Virus record (IMG/VR): IMGVR_UViG_3300042516_003390
Span: 1-25,857 of that record
Source of the DNA: a virus
Length of the DNA: 25,857 nucleotides
Strand: one strand, 5' to 3'
In this document: one piece after another, positions 14,104-22,089 of the stretch
How the letters are laid out: each line of letters starts with the position of its first letter
How positions within the stretch are numbered: position 1 is the stretch's first letter
Notes under the pieces: generated by a model
What the model saw: only the letters and a program-made list of their open reading frames with translations
Told to the model about the DNA's origin: nothing
Database searches by the model: none
Made by a program: the position numbers and the translations under genes

Positions 14104-14334
14104 ATGAATAATATAATATTAGAAATTATTAGTTCTTTTGAAAGTCGTTCAAAAACAAAGGCATTAAAATATGAAGATTTTCTTGCTCACGTTTATAAGA
14201 CTTTTGATGATAAAATAAATTCTTGTAAGATAGAAAAGTTAAAGAATAAATATAAAAAGATGAGAGTAGATGCTCTAAAATACATAGTTGCAAACGAAAA
14301 AACAATAGCAACTGAAATTTTTAAAAATAAGTAA
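14104..14334 (+). CDS. Small basic protein of unknown function (76 aa)
   Basis: Begins two bases after the previous stop and its own stop overlaps the next ATG (TAATG). It is a Lys-rich and entirely helical-looking protein (KIEKLKNKYKKMRVDALKYI in the middle) with no membrane segment. I do not recognise it. Tight packing supports it as a gene; a role as a partner of the 414-aa protein or a nucleic-acid-binding accessory would be guesswork. Confidence 0.7.
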   Translation: MNNIILEIISSFESRSKTKALKYEDFLAHVYKTFDDKINSCKIEKLKNKYKKMRVDALKYIVANEKTIATEIFKNK

Positions 14335-15614
14335 TGAAAAATTTTCTCCAATTTATCACAGAAGCTTCCAGAGCGGTTCAGCAAGCTCAGCGTATGGGAT
14401 TAGATACTGATGGGCATGGCGGATGGTATAAGAACGGTGAATTTGTAGCAAAAACTGTAAATGATGAATTAAAATTTTATAATAAGCGTCAGTCACCTGG
14501 AAAGGATCCTGCGCAAACAGAAAAAGAAAAGAATATTTCAAATCCAAATTTTGTTGATCCTTCACTTCAACAGCAGCAAGTCTTACCTTCCCAACCAATC
14601 GCTCAGGAATCTCCACCAGTAAATTATCTTCCCGTAGAAAAAACAAAGGGAACATTAACAGTTGTATATGGTAGGTTTAATCCTCCTCATATTGGGCACC
14701 TCGAGTTAATGGATACTGCTGCAGGCGTAGCTCAATCGGAAGGAAGTGATTATGTAATTATTCCTTCACGAACTCAGGATAGAAATAAAAATCCATTAGA
14801 TCCAGATACAAAAATATCAATAATGAGGCAAATGTTTCCACAGCATAGTGAGAGAATATTAAATGATTCAAATACGAGTACTATTTTTGATGTTTTAAAG
14901 AAAGCACATAATGATGGATATTCAAACGTGAGAATTGCTGGTGGACCTACTAAAATAAAAGAGTTTGAAAAATTGTCCAATAGTTATAATGGAAATCTTT
15001 ATCAATTTGACACTATTGAAGTAATGCCAATTGGTGAAAAGGACGCAGATTCTGATAAAGCCGAAGACCTTTCTGCTTCAAGAATGAGACTTGCTGCTGC
15101 GGAAAATGACTTTAAAACTTTTAGATCTGGGATGCCTCTAGAAATGAGACCAAAAGATGCAAGAGCAATTTTTGATGTTCTTCGCCAATCTATGGGTGTA
15201 GAAGATACTACTGTTGTTGAAGTTTGGAAAATAGCACCAAAACTTGATTGGAAAAATCTAAGAGAAAATTACATTCAGGAAAAAATTTATCAAGTTGGCG
15301 AATTAGTTGAAAATTTAAATACTGGTTTAACGGGACGTATCATTCGTAGAGGAACTAATTATTTAATTTGTGTGACTGAAGATAATATCATGTTCAAATC
15401 TTGGATTAAAGATGTTACGGAAGCCTATCAAGAAAAATTTGTTGATAGTATTGAAAGATCTCCTGGTAAACCAAACACACTAGTGGGAACTACTGGTTAT
15501 TTAAAGTATGTTGCTTCTATGTCTAAGGGACATGAGTCGGGTAAAGAGAATTTAGCATTTGGACAAAAGAATTTTGGTCTTAATTTCATAAATAAGTATA
15601 AGAAAAGTAAGTAA
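14334..15614 (+). CDS. Nucleotidyltransferase-like protein with capsid-targeting-like N-terminus (426 aa)
   Basis: Three parts. Residues 1-11 (MKNFLQFITEA) match the MKxxxxFIxEA pattern of T4 internal head proteins, which carry a capsid-targeting peptide. Residues 108-255 form a nucleotidyltransferase fold: GRFNPPHIGH (113-122) is the T/HxGH signature and SASRMR (247-252) the downstream ISxSxxR-type element, as in NMN adenylyltransferases and cytidylyltransferases. Residues 319-363 (YQVGELVENLNTGLTGRIIR then TNYLICVTED) look like a small SH3/KOW-type barrel. The Gln/Pro-rich stretch 73-100 is a linker. Substrate (NMN or CTP) cannot be told. Packaging into the head is inferred from the N-terminus only. 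Confidence 0.8.
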   Translation: MKNFLQFITEASRAVQQAQRMGLDTDGHGGWYKNGEFVAKTVNDELKFYNKRQSPGKDPAQTEKEKNISNPNFVDPSLQQQQVLPSQPIAQESPPVNYLPVEKTKGTLTVVYGRFNPPHIGHLELMDTAAGVAQSEGSDYVIIPSRTQDRNKNPLDPDTKISIMRQMFPQHSERILNDSNTSTIFDVLKKAHNDGYSNVRIAGGPTKIKEFEKLSNSYNGNLYQFDTIEVMPIGEKDADSDKAEDLSASRMRLAAAENDFKTFRSGMPLEMRPKDARAIFDVLRQSMGVEDTTVVEVWKIAPKLDWKNLRENYIQEKIYQVGELVENLNTGLTGRIIRRGTNYLICVTEDNIMFKSWIKDVTEAYQEKFVDSIERSPGKPNTLVGTTGYLKYVASMSKGHESGKENLAFGQKNFGLNFINKYKKSK

Positions 15615-15627
15615 TTTAAAACTTCTA

Positions 15628-16758
15628 ATGAAAAAAGAAATTTTTGAAGAGCAAGGTGGACCTCATCGCGGTCACGCTGCTGGTGATACTGATATAGAAA
15701 AACAAGCATCTCAACTTGCATCGGATGTAAAATATAAAGTTAAAAAAATGATGAGTGGAGTTACTAGAATGACTCCTGCACAAGTATCTCAAGCATATCT
15801 TCAACAACTGGCAAAATCTCCAGCACCCGCTATGGTTAAAGCATTGGCAAAGAAAAAACTCATGGGTAAATTAAATGAAGAATTTACAGTAGATGATATT
15901 GTAGAACAATCATTAATTTCTGCTCTTGAAAAAGTATTCGTGTATGGAATTAATGTTGTTGAATCTTTAGAAACTGATGAATATTTGTTGCAACTTGAAG
16001 AAACCGGAGAAAGAAAATATAAAGTAAGAGTCACTGATAAGAAAACTGGTAATTCATACATTCGTTATGCAACACGTTCAAAAATTTCTGAACTTCGTGC
16101 CAATCCAAATATTTCCTCTGTTGAAATGACTGAATACGGTACTCCATATGATAGTGAGGCAAGAGGTGGTAAGCAAACTGCAGCAGCAAAATCAGGCAGA
16201 GATTATGATGGAGATGGTAAAGTAGAAAGTGGCGCAAAGGAATATCGTGGTGCAGTTCATAATGCAATTCAGCGTCGCAAAGGTGGAAAACCAGATGGTA
16301 GAGATACCTCAAGTGTAAGAGAAGAGTTTATAAGTGAAGTTGATAAGAAAGAAAAAAAAAATAAAATTGATGTAATGCGTGGAAAAAATACTTGTGTAAA
16401 AGTTTTTCCAGATAGTCAAGTTCGTGAGAATACACAACTCGTGGAAAAATCAGTTAGTGTAAGTCAACAGCAAGCGGCAGGAGCAGCTCTTTCAGCAAAA
16501 AGAGGTGAAATTGACCCATCTGAATTAAAAGGTGCTTCTCTTGAAATGTATAAAACCATGACTGAAAAGCAACTTAGAGATTTTGCAAAAACTAAGCACA
16601 AAGGTCTTCCAGAAAAGGTGGAAGAGGAAACCTGTGGTTCTAAAGATTCTGAAGATACTCGTGATGATTATGCAAAGGTTAATATTATTAAAAACAAGAT
16701 AAGAGCAATGGGAGTTAAAAATCCTATTGTAATGGTTCGTGATAATGTAAAAAAATAA
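15628..16758 (+). CDS. Putative virion-associated protein with EF-hand-like loop (376 aa)
   Basis: Composite, highly charged protein. Residues 131-175 (KVRVTDKKTGNSYIRY onward) recur, to my memory, in marine T4-like virion proteins. A DYDGDGKVESGAKE loop (192-205) has the D-x-D-x-D-G spacing of a calcium-binding EF-hand, but Ala replaces the usual position-12 Glu. Residues 277-330 (SVSQQQAAGAALSAKRGEID through KTKHKGLPEK) resemble small DUF3008-type proteins. A GHAAGD segment lies near the start. No Shine-Dalgarno is obvious before the ATG. It follows the nucleotidyltransferase gene by 13 bases and is followed by late-promoter motifs. A structural or internal head role is likely but inferred. 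Confidence 0.7.
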   Translation: MKKEIFEEQGGPHRGHAAGDTDIEKQASQLASDVKYKVKKMMSGVTRMTPAQVSQAYLQQLAKSPAPAMVKALAKKKLMGKLNEEFTVDDIVEQSLISALEKVFVYGINVVESLETDEYLLQLEETGERKYKVRVTDKKTGNSYIRYATRSKISELRANPNISSVEMTEYGTPYDSEARGGKQTAAAKSGRDYDGDGKVESGAKEYRGAVHNAIQRRKGGKPDGRDTSSVREEFISEVDKKEKKNKIDVMRGKNTCVKVFPDSQVRENTQLVEKSVSVSQQQAAGAALSAKRGEIDPSELKGASLEMYKTMTEKQLRDFAKTKHKGLPEKVEEETCGSKDSEDTRDDYAKVNIIKNKIRAMGVKNPIVMVRDNVKK

Positions 16759-16761
16759 ATA
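16754..16761 (+). promoter_or_regulatory. Late-promoter-like motif (AATAAATA)
   Basis: One mismatch to TATAAATA, overlapping the stop of the preceding gene; a second copy lies 22 bases downstream and is better placed for the next gene. Confidence 0.4.
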
Positions 16762-16775
16762 TTGATCCTTTTGGG

Positions 16776-16783
16776 GATAAATA
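16776..16783 (+). promoter_or_regulatory. Late promoter upstream of the 57-aa gene
   Basis: GATAAATA, seven of eight bases of the late consensus; start expected near 16789, before GGAGG at 16804-16808 and ATG 16814. Confidence 0.6.
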
Positions 16784-16813
16784 ATTTAGGATACTCTTTA
16801 TACGGAGGACATC

Positions 16814-16987
16814 ATGGATGCACTAATTGCACTGGTAAAACCACTTATTCTTAAGTTGGCAACACATCCGGCAGTTAAAAATCTTGTGGTTGAACTTCTT
16901 GAAAAATATGTAAAAACAACTGATAATAGTATTGATGATATGGTTCTTGCCACAGTTAAAGAACTTCTCTTTAAACCACAAGAATGA
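16814..16987 (+). CDS. Small hydrophobic-helical protein (57 aa)
   Basis: ATG 16814 has GGAGG six bases upstream and a late-promoter motif before it. The product starts MDALIALVKPLILKLATHP and continues with amphipathic leucine-rich helices to LLFKPQE. The first 16 residues could sit in or on a membrane but are short for a full span. The stop overlaps the next start (ATGA). Unknown function; small late proteins of this size in phages include head accessory and lysis proteins, and nothing here decides between them. Confidence 0.75.
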   Translation: MDALIALVKPLILKLATHPAVKNLVVELLEKYVKTTDNSIDDMVLATVKELLFKPQE

Positions 16988-17148
16988 TTACGTGTTTAGT
17001 AACTAATTGGGGAGTAACTATTTTTCTTGGTCTACTGTTAACTGCTTCCGAATGGTTAGCAAAAACAAAAAGATTTGAGGAGAATGGATTGCTTGACTTG
17101 ATTACTCATTTTTTAAAAACTATCTTGTGGAAGGGAGACAAAAATTAA
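16984..17148 (+). CDS. Small single-span membrane protein (54 aa)
   Basis: Coupled to the preceding gene by ATGA. One clear membrane segment (WGVTIFLGLLLTASEWLA, about residues 9-26) has a basic side after it (KTKR) and a second hydrophobic stretch (LLDLITHFLKTILW) towards the C-terminus. The topology resembles small phage inner-membrane proteins such as holin or antiholin partners, but no family motif supports that. Its stop lies in the loop of the following terminator. Confidence 0.7.
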   Translation: MITCLVTNWGVTIFLGLLLTASEWLAKTKRFEENGLLDLITHFLKTILWKGDKN

Positions 17149-17163
17149 AGGTCTCCTTTTTTT
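17134..17163 (+). terminator. Intrinsic terminator fused to a late promoter
   Basis: Stem GGAGAC (17134-17139) with GTCTCC (17151-17156), extendable by G-U and A-T pairs, an 11-base loop that includes the stop codon, and a run of seven T. The last T is the first base of the TATAAATA at 17163. Confidence 0.8.
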
Positions 17164-17170
17164 ATAAATA
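17163..17170 (+). promoter_or_regulatory. Late promoter of the 193-aa virion gene
   Basis: Exact TATAAATA directly after the terminator T-run; start expected near 17176, with ATG at 17202. Confidence 0.8.
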
Positions 17171-17201
17171 TCAATAGAAAAAGAATTTATAGGTAAAACA
17201 C

Positions 17202-17783
17202 ATGGCTCTTTGGGGCAAAGCAGACGCTGTATATGCGACAGGAACAGTTACCGTAGATTTGTCTAATAAGACAATTACTGGATCTGGAACAACTTTTACC
17301 AATGCTTCGGTAGGTGATGTAATTTCAATCGGTGTTGGTAATACTTTTGGTCAAGCAGTAATTTCTGGTATTACATCCAATACTATTGTTTCTATTGCAT
17401 CAACACAATTCATTACTGGAATAGGAACTGTAGGTTTCGGTAGATTGGTTGGTGTTGCATATACCATTTCACAAAAACCAAAATATACTTTGGAAGACGG
17501 GCAGTATTTTGCTCCTGATGTAAAATCGAATAGATATTCTGCAGTATTTGGTGTAGATACTTATGAAGCTGCTGCTGCTAGTGCGGCAACTGTTGGTGGA
17601 AAAGCAGGAGCATATGGTGTTGCTCATGCTGGTTGGGTTGGAGTAACAACCTATGTAGATGCACAGGGTAATTTTAGAGTTAAGTCTGAAGTTCTTGTTG
17701 CAATGAGTGGTATTAGCTCAGGAACTCCTGCAGTGGGAACTTATGGAGATGCTGGTGATGATGCTAGAATGCCAGATAGCTGA
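17202..17783 (+). CDS. Putative virion structural protein (193 aa)
   Basis: Starts MALWGKAD and ends with a conserved-looking tail (YVDAQGNFRVKSEVLVAMSG, then GDAGDDARMPDS), a beginning and end that I associate with small virion proteins of marine T4-like phages. Residues about 13-75 form a Thr/Gly/Val-rich beta domain (TGTVTVDLSNKTITGSGTTF, GNTFGQAVISG) resembling an added capsid-surface or fibre-type domain. An Ala-rich segment (EAAAASAATVGG) follows. It has its own exact late promoter and upstream terminator, consistent with strong late expression as a capsid or decoration component. The exact role is not determined. Confidence 0.65.
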   Translation: MALWGKADAVYATGTVTVDLSNKTITGSGTTFTNASVGDVISIGVGNTFGQAVISGITSNTIVSIASTQFITGIGTVGFGRLVGVAYTISQKPKYTLEDGQYFAPDVKSNRYSAVFGVDTYEAAAASAATVGGKAGAYGVAHAGWVGVTTYVDAQGNFRVKSEVLVAMSGISSGTPAVGTYGDAGDDARMPDS

Positions 17784-17789
17784 TAATAT

Positions 17790-18161
17790 ATGAGATTTGA
17801 TGAGTTGAATGATAGCAATTACATGCTATTTGCTATAAAGTTCTATAATAATCCACAAGCAGTGACGAAAGATGATTTTGAAGATGATTTGAAAAGAATT
17901 AGATATGTTAAAAAACTACTTAAAAAGTATAAAAAAGACGGTATTTTAAAAGCACATCTAATTCTTAATCATCTTATTCTTCTTTTTAATGTATTTGATG
18001 ATGCTGCCGTTCCACTTTTGTTTTATAATTTGGAACAAGATCTTTGGCCAGCATTAAAAAGTTTTTTACTTTTTTTAAATAGGTTGCCGGAATATCCAAA
18101 ATCTCAAATTGACGATATTGAAAAGGATCAATATTGTGTTTCTATTTTAAATTCAATCTAA
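17790..18161 (+). CDS. Conserved-type cyanophage protein of unknown function (123 aa)
   Basis: Starts 6 bases after the virion gene. All-helical pattern: MRFDELNDSNYMLFAIKFYN, DDLKRIRYVKKLLKKY, HLILNHLILLFNVFDDAAVP and DLWPALKSFLLFLNRLP. The hydrophobic helices are amphipathic rather than clear membrane spans. No catalytic residues are identifiable. The stop overlaps the next ATG (TAATG), so the next small gene is coupled. I believe similar proteins are widespread in cyanomyoviruses, but cannot assign a role. Confidence 0.75.
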   Translation: MRFDELNDSNYMLFAIKFYNNPQAVTKDDFEDDLKRIRYVKKLLKKYKKDGILKAHLILNHLILLFNVFDDAAVPLLFYNLEQDLWPALKSFLLFLNRLPEYPKSQIDDIEKDQYCVSILNSI

Positions 18162-18367
18162 TGGATATAGACAAAATTATTGATATAATTCGTTGTATTA
18201 AAGAAGAGGGGGTGCCAACTATGAATCTTGGTGCTGGTCAAATTGCCGGTACAAAAGAGGCGGGTGATGATCCTCCAGTTGATTTGAGAAAAGGTAAAAG
18301 AAGAAATTGGAATCCATTTTTTAAAGATCTTGCAAGAATGCAAAGAAGAAAACCTCCAAAAATGTAA
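18161..18367 (+). CDS. Small Gly/Arg-rich phage protein (68 aa)
   Basis: Start chosen at ATG 18161 (MDIDKIIDIIRCIKEE), sharing TAATG with the previous stop; the frame is open 27 bases further upstream but only inside the previous gene. The middle (MNLGAGQIAGTKEAGDDPPV) and basic C-terminus (KGKRRNWNPFFKD, RRKPPK) match a pattern seen in small T4-like marine phage proteins near structural genes. Function unknown. The basic tail could bind nucleic acid or acidic proteins; that is inference. Confidence 0.72.
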   Translation: MDIDKIIDIIRCIKEEGVPTMNLGAGQIAGTKEAGDDPPVDLRKGKRRNWNPFFKDLARMQRRKPPKM

Positions 18368-18372
18368 ATAAA

Positions 18373-18789
18373 ATGTTTTCACAAGAATCAAAATTAGCGG
18401 TTCTTGAATCTAAACTCGGTATTTATGAAGACCTATCCCGCGAAATGTTATCAAAATTAGAGGCAGCAGTTGATAAAATTTCTGAGGGCAATTCCCGTAT
18501 TGCTACAATTCTCGCAAAACATGATGAGCGAATAGAACAAAGTATGAAAAATGATGCTCTTCTAGTTAAGATGATAGATGAAATGAAAGAAGATAATGAT
18601 AGAGAACATAAAGAAATAGCAGATAAGTTTGAAAAAATAGAAACAAAATTAGAAGATCTTAAAAAGTTTAGGTGGCAGGCAGGAGGAGTTCTTGCATTTG
18701 TAGTGGTTGGCATTGGAATCATGAATGCATTTGTTCCCAAACTCTTGACGGCATCCCCACAACAGGTTATAATAGAGCGCACGAGGTAG
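18373..18789 (+). CDS. Coiled-coil protein with C-terminal membrane anchor (138 aa)
   Basis: A long coiled coil (about residues 5-98, heptad-like LEAAVDKISEGNSRIATILA and DREHKEIADKFEKIETKLED) is followed by one membrane span (VLAFVVVGIGIMNAFVPKLL, about 105-124). A short tail follows. This topology is that of XhlA-type lysis accessory and some holin-associated proteins, but no signature proves it. The 3' end contains the -35 and -10 of the promoter for gp61. The Shine-Dalgarno is weak. Confidence 0.75.
   Translation: MFSQESKLAVLESKLGIYEDLSREMLSKLEAAVDKISEGNSRIATILAKHDERIEQSMKNDALLVKMIDEMKEDNDREHKEIADKFEKIETKLEDLKKFRWQAGGVLAFVVVGIGIMNAFVPKLLTASPQQVIIERTR
18745..18773 (+). promoter_or_regulatory. 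Sigma70-type early promoter of the gp61-nrdA-nrdB operon
   Basis: TTGACG at 18745-18750, 17-base spacer, TATAAT at 18768-18773, lying inside the 3' end of the coiled-coil gene. Start expected near 18780; gp61 ATG at 18802. Confidence 0.82.
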
Positions 18790-18801
18790 AAATTTTTTGT
18801 A

Positions 18802-19773
18802 ATGGATTTTGTTGATTCCAAGTATATTGGTTTAGTCTCATCACGTCTACAAAAATTTAAAAGGGTCAAATCGGATCTCTACAACTTCCGTTGTCCTATT
18901 TGTGGTGATTCTCAAAAAAACAAAAACAAGTCAAGAGGTTATATTTACACAGTAAAAAATAATACTAATTTCAAGTGTCATAACTGCGGTGCCAGTTTAT
19001 CATTCAACAACTTTCTTAAGGAAATAGATCTTAATCTGCATAAGCAATATACCTTAGAGAAATTTAAAGAAGGACATACAGGTAAAAATTTTGTGGTTGA
19101 GCAACCAAAGTTTGAATTTAAAAAACCATCGTTTAAAAAAAAGTTAGATCTTCCTAGAGCATCTGAAGTACCTATTGCTAGAGAGTATCTAGAAAAAAGA
19201 AAACTGAATCCAGAAAAGTTTTATTTTGCTCACAAATTCAAAGAATGGACAAACAATCAAAAACCTACTTTTGAATCAATTCAGAAAGATGAGTGTCGCA
19301 TTATTATACCATTATTTGATTCTGAAAATAATTTAATTGGATTTCAAGGAAGATCACTAGTTCCAAACTCTGTTAAATATATTACTGTGATGCTTTCGGA
19401 TGATGCGCCAAAAATTTACGGTCTTGACCAAGTGGATTCTTCGCAACCCATTTACATCGTTGAAGGACCCTTCGACTCCACGTTTGTACAAAATGCTGTT
19501 GCTATGTGTGGGTCCGACGTTGATATTAGGACGTTTGGTTGGAGCGATTATATTTACGTTTTTGATAACGAACCTCGCAATCGAGAAATCGTCAACCGAA
19601 TCGAAAAAACAATCAATAGAGGCGATAAGGTGATTATCTGGCCAACATCCATTGAGCAAAAAGATATCAATGATATGGTGCTCGCTGGACTTAACGTTAT
19701 GGATGTGTTAAAATCAAGTACATACACAGGCTTAGAAGCAAAAATTAAGTTTAACAACTGGAAGAAAATATGA
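18802..19773 (+). CDS. 61: DNA primase gp61
   Basis: Synthesises RNA primers for lagging-strand replication together with the gp41 helicase. The N-terminal zinc-binding domain has CPICGDS (31-37) and CHNCG (59-63). The catalytic Toprim region shows YIVEGPFDS (218-226) and VFDNEPRN (253-260), the acidic metal-binding motifs. At 323 aa it is close to T4 gp61 (342). The stop overlaps the nrdA start (ATGA), so priming and nucleotide reduction genes are translated together from one early promoter. Confidence 0.93.
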   Translation: MDFVDSKYIGLVSSRLQKFKRVKSDLYNFRCPICGDSQKNKNKSRGYIYTVKNNTNFKCHNCGASLSFNNFLKEIDLNLHKQYTLEKFKEGHTGKNFVVEQPKFEFKKPSFKKKLDLPRASEVPIAREYLEKRKLNPEKFYFAHKFKEWTNNQKPTFESIQKDECRIIIPLFDSENNLIGFQGRSLVPNSVKYITVMLSDDAPKIYGLDQVDSSQPIYIVEGPFDSTFVQNAVAMCGSDVDIRTFGWSDYIYVFDNEPRNREIVNRIEKTINRGDKVIIWPTSIEQKDINDMVLAGLNVMDVLKSSTYTGLEAKIKFNNWKKI

Positions 19774-22067
19774 GCAACGGAACGAAAGTCGTCAAAAGGA
19801 ACGGTAAAACTGAACCTCTTGATTTAAATAAACTCCACGTCATGGTGGAAGAGGCATGTAAGGACCTCGCAAATGTGTCTGCATCGCAAGTTGAAATGCA
19901 GTCTGGTATTCAATTTTATGATGGTATTACAACTGCAGAGATTCAAGAAATTTTGATTCGCTCTGCTTCGGATTTAATTGATTTAGACCATCCCAATTAT
20001 CAGTTTGTAGCAGCACGTTTGCTTCTGTTTGCTATTCGTAAACAGATTTTTGGACGTATGCACGAAGCACCAACTGTAAAGCAGCATATTGATCAATGTA
20101 TCAAAAACGGAGTTTATGATGCAGAAATTGCGGACCTCTATTCTGATGAAGAGTTTGATAAACTTCAGTCGTTTATTGATCATAGTCGTGACTATTTGTT
20201 CACTTATGCAGGTTTACGTCAAGTCGTTGATAAGTATCTCGTGCAGGACAGAAGCACTGGAGCACTTTATGAAACGCCACAGTTTATGTATCTTTTGATT
20301 GCGGCAACCATTTTCTCCAAGTATCCAAAGGAAACACGTTTAGACTACGTTAAAAAGTACTATGACGCAATCTCCAAACACAAAATCAACATTCCCACCC
20401 CAATCATGGCAGGAGTGCGAACACCGCTTAGACAATATGCTAGCTGTGTTCTTGTTGATGTTGATGACACCCTCGATAGCATCTTTACTTCTGATATGGC
20501 TATCGGCAGGTATGTTGCACAAAGGGCGGGAATCGGTATCAACGCAGGTCGCATCCGTGGCATCAACGCTAAAATCAGAGGTGGAGAAGTACAGCACACA
20601 GGTGTTGTCCCTTTCCTCAAAAAGTTTGAAGCAACTGTCCGATGCTGCACTCAAAATGGCATCCGAGGTGGATCAGCAACTGTCCACTTCCCCATCTGGC
20701 ACCAAGAGATAGAAGACATCCTAGTATTAAAAAACAATAAAGGAACTGAAGATAACCGTGTTCGTAAATTAGACTACAGTATCCAAATCAGCAAACTCTT
20801 CTATGAACGATTTATCCAAAACCGAGAGATCTCACTCTTCTCTCCACACGACGTTCCTGGTCTGTATGATGCTTTTGGTACTGATGGATTTGACGAGTTA
20901 TATGTATCTTATGAACGAGATACATCTATTCCAAGAAAAACTATCGGTGCTCAAGAACTCTTTCTGGATCTCCTGAAAGAACGTGCAGAAACTGGTCGTA
21001 TTTACATTATGAATATTGATCATTGCAATTCTCACTCTTCCTTCTTGGATAAAGTTGAGATGAGTAATCTATGCCAAGAAATTACTCTTCCTACTAAACC
21101 ACTTCAACATATTGATGATACTGATGGTGAAATCGCTCTCTGCATTCTTAGTGCAATTAATGTTGGTAAAATCCGTGACCTTGAAGACCTTGAAGTTCTC
21201 TGCGATCTTTCTGTGCGCTCTCTGGATGAACTTATTGATTTCCAAGGATATCCCGTCAGAGCAGCAGAAATCGCCACCAGAGCACGTCGTTCTCTTGGTA
21301 TAGGATTTATTGGTCTAGCACATTATCTCGCAAGACATGGCGAACACTATGATGATCCTGGTGCTTGGAAACTTGTTCACGATCTTACTGAAGCATTCCA
21401 ATATTATCTCATTCAGGCAACGGTCAATCTTGCGAAAGAAAAAGGTGCTTGCGAATATTCACACCGTACAAAGTATGGGCAGGGCATTCTACCGATTGAT
21501 ACATACAAGAAGGACGTTGATGAAATCGTCCCTAATGAACTGAAGTATGATTGGGATAATCTTAGGGAGCAAGTTAAGCAGTATGGTGTACGGAACTCAA
21601 CATTGTCCGCACAGATGCCATCGGAGAGCAGTTCCGTTGTGTCAAATGCAACCAATGGAATTGAACCACCTCGCGGATACTTGTCCATTAAGAAGTCGAA
21701 GAAAGGTCCACTTAAGCAAATTGTTCCGCAATATCAAACTCTTAAGAACAATTATACGCTTCTGTGGGATATGCCTAGCAATCGTGGGTATATTCATATT
21801 GTTGCTGTTATGCAAAAGTTCTTTGATCAAGCGATTTCTGGAAACTGGTCCTATAATCCAGAAAATTACCCAGATAATGAAGTTCCTACTTCAATAATGG
21901 CTCAGGACCTATTGACTACATATAAGTACGGTTGGAAAACCAGTTACTATCAAAACACTTATGATCATAAGACTGATGAGGTTGAAGAAACCAAACAGTC
22001 TCTTGAAAATTTAATTTCCGATATTCTAGAATCAGAGGAGGAAGATTGTGAGTCTTGTAAGATTTAA
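19770..22067 (+). CDS. nrdA: Ribonucleotide reductase class Ia, alpha subunit NrdA
   Basis: Reduces ribonucleoside diphosphates to deoxy forms for phage DNA synthesis. An N-terminal ATP-cone is present (VVKRNGKTEPLDLNKLH at 7-23, SQVEMQSGIQFYDGI at 39-53). Active-site residues visible: Cys226 in YASCVLVDVDD, and NLCQE (Asn433, Cys435, Glu437). The C-terminal redox pair is CESC (Cys760, Cys763), a CXXC in place of the wider spacing in E. coli. The length of 765 aa is normal, with no intron or split, notable because nrdA is a frequent homing target in T4-like phages. Coupled to gp61 at its start. Confidence 0.96.
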   Translation: MSNGTKVVKRNGKTEPLDLNKLHVMVEEACKDLANVSASQVEMQSGIQFYDGITTAEIQEILIRSASDLIDLDHPNYQFVAARLLLFAIRKQIFGRMHEAPTVKQHIDQCIKNGVYDAEIADLYSDEEFDKLQSFIDHSRDYLFTYAGLRQVVDKYLVQDRSTGALYETPQFMYLLIAATIFSKYPKETRLDYVKKYYDAISKHKINIPTPIMAGVRTPLRQYASCVLVDVDDTLDSIFTSDMAIGRYVAQRAGIGINAGRIRGINAKIRGGEVQHTGVVPFLKKFEATVRCCTQNGIRGGSATVHFPIWHQEIEDILVLKNNKGTEDNRVRKLDYSIQISKLFYERFIQNREISLFSPHDVPGLYDAFGTDGFDELYVSYERDTSIPRKTIGAQELFLDLLKERAETGRIYIMNIDHCNSHSSFLDKVEMSNLCQEITLPTKPLQHIDDTDGEIALCILSAINVGKIRDLEDLEVLCDLSVRSLDELIDFQGYPVRAAEIATRARRSLGIGFIGLAHYLARHGEHYDDPGAWKLVHDLTEAFQYYLIQATVNLAKEKGACEYSHRTKYGQGILPIDTYKKDVDEIVPNELKYDWDNLREQVKQYGVRNSTLSAQMPSESSSVVSNATNGIEPPRGYLSIKKSKKGPLKQIVPQYQTLKNNYTLLWDMPSNRGYIHIVAVMQKFFDQAISGNWSYNPENYPDNEVPTSIMAQDLLTTYKYGWKTSYYQNTYDHKTDEVEETKQSLENLISDILESEEEDCESCKI

Positions 22068-22089
22068 AACAGGTTTGGAGGATAAAAAA

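Noticed and set aside
22048-22089. GTG start for nrdB overlapping nrdA
   Set aside because: ATG 22090 has an ideal GGAGG and gives the family-typical N-terminus.
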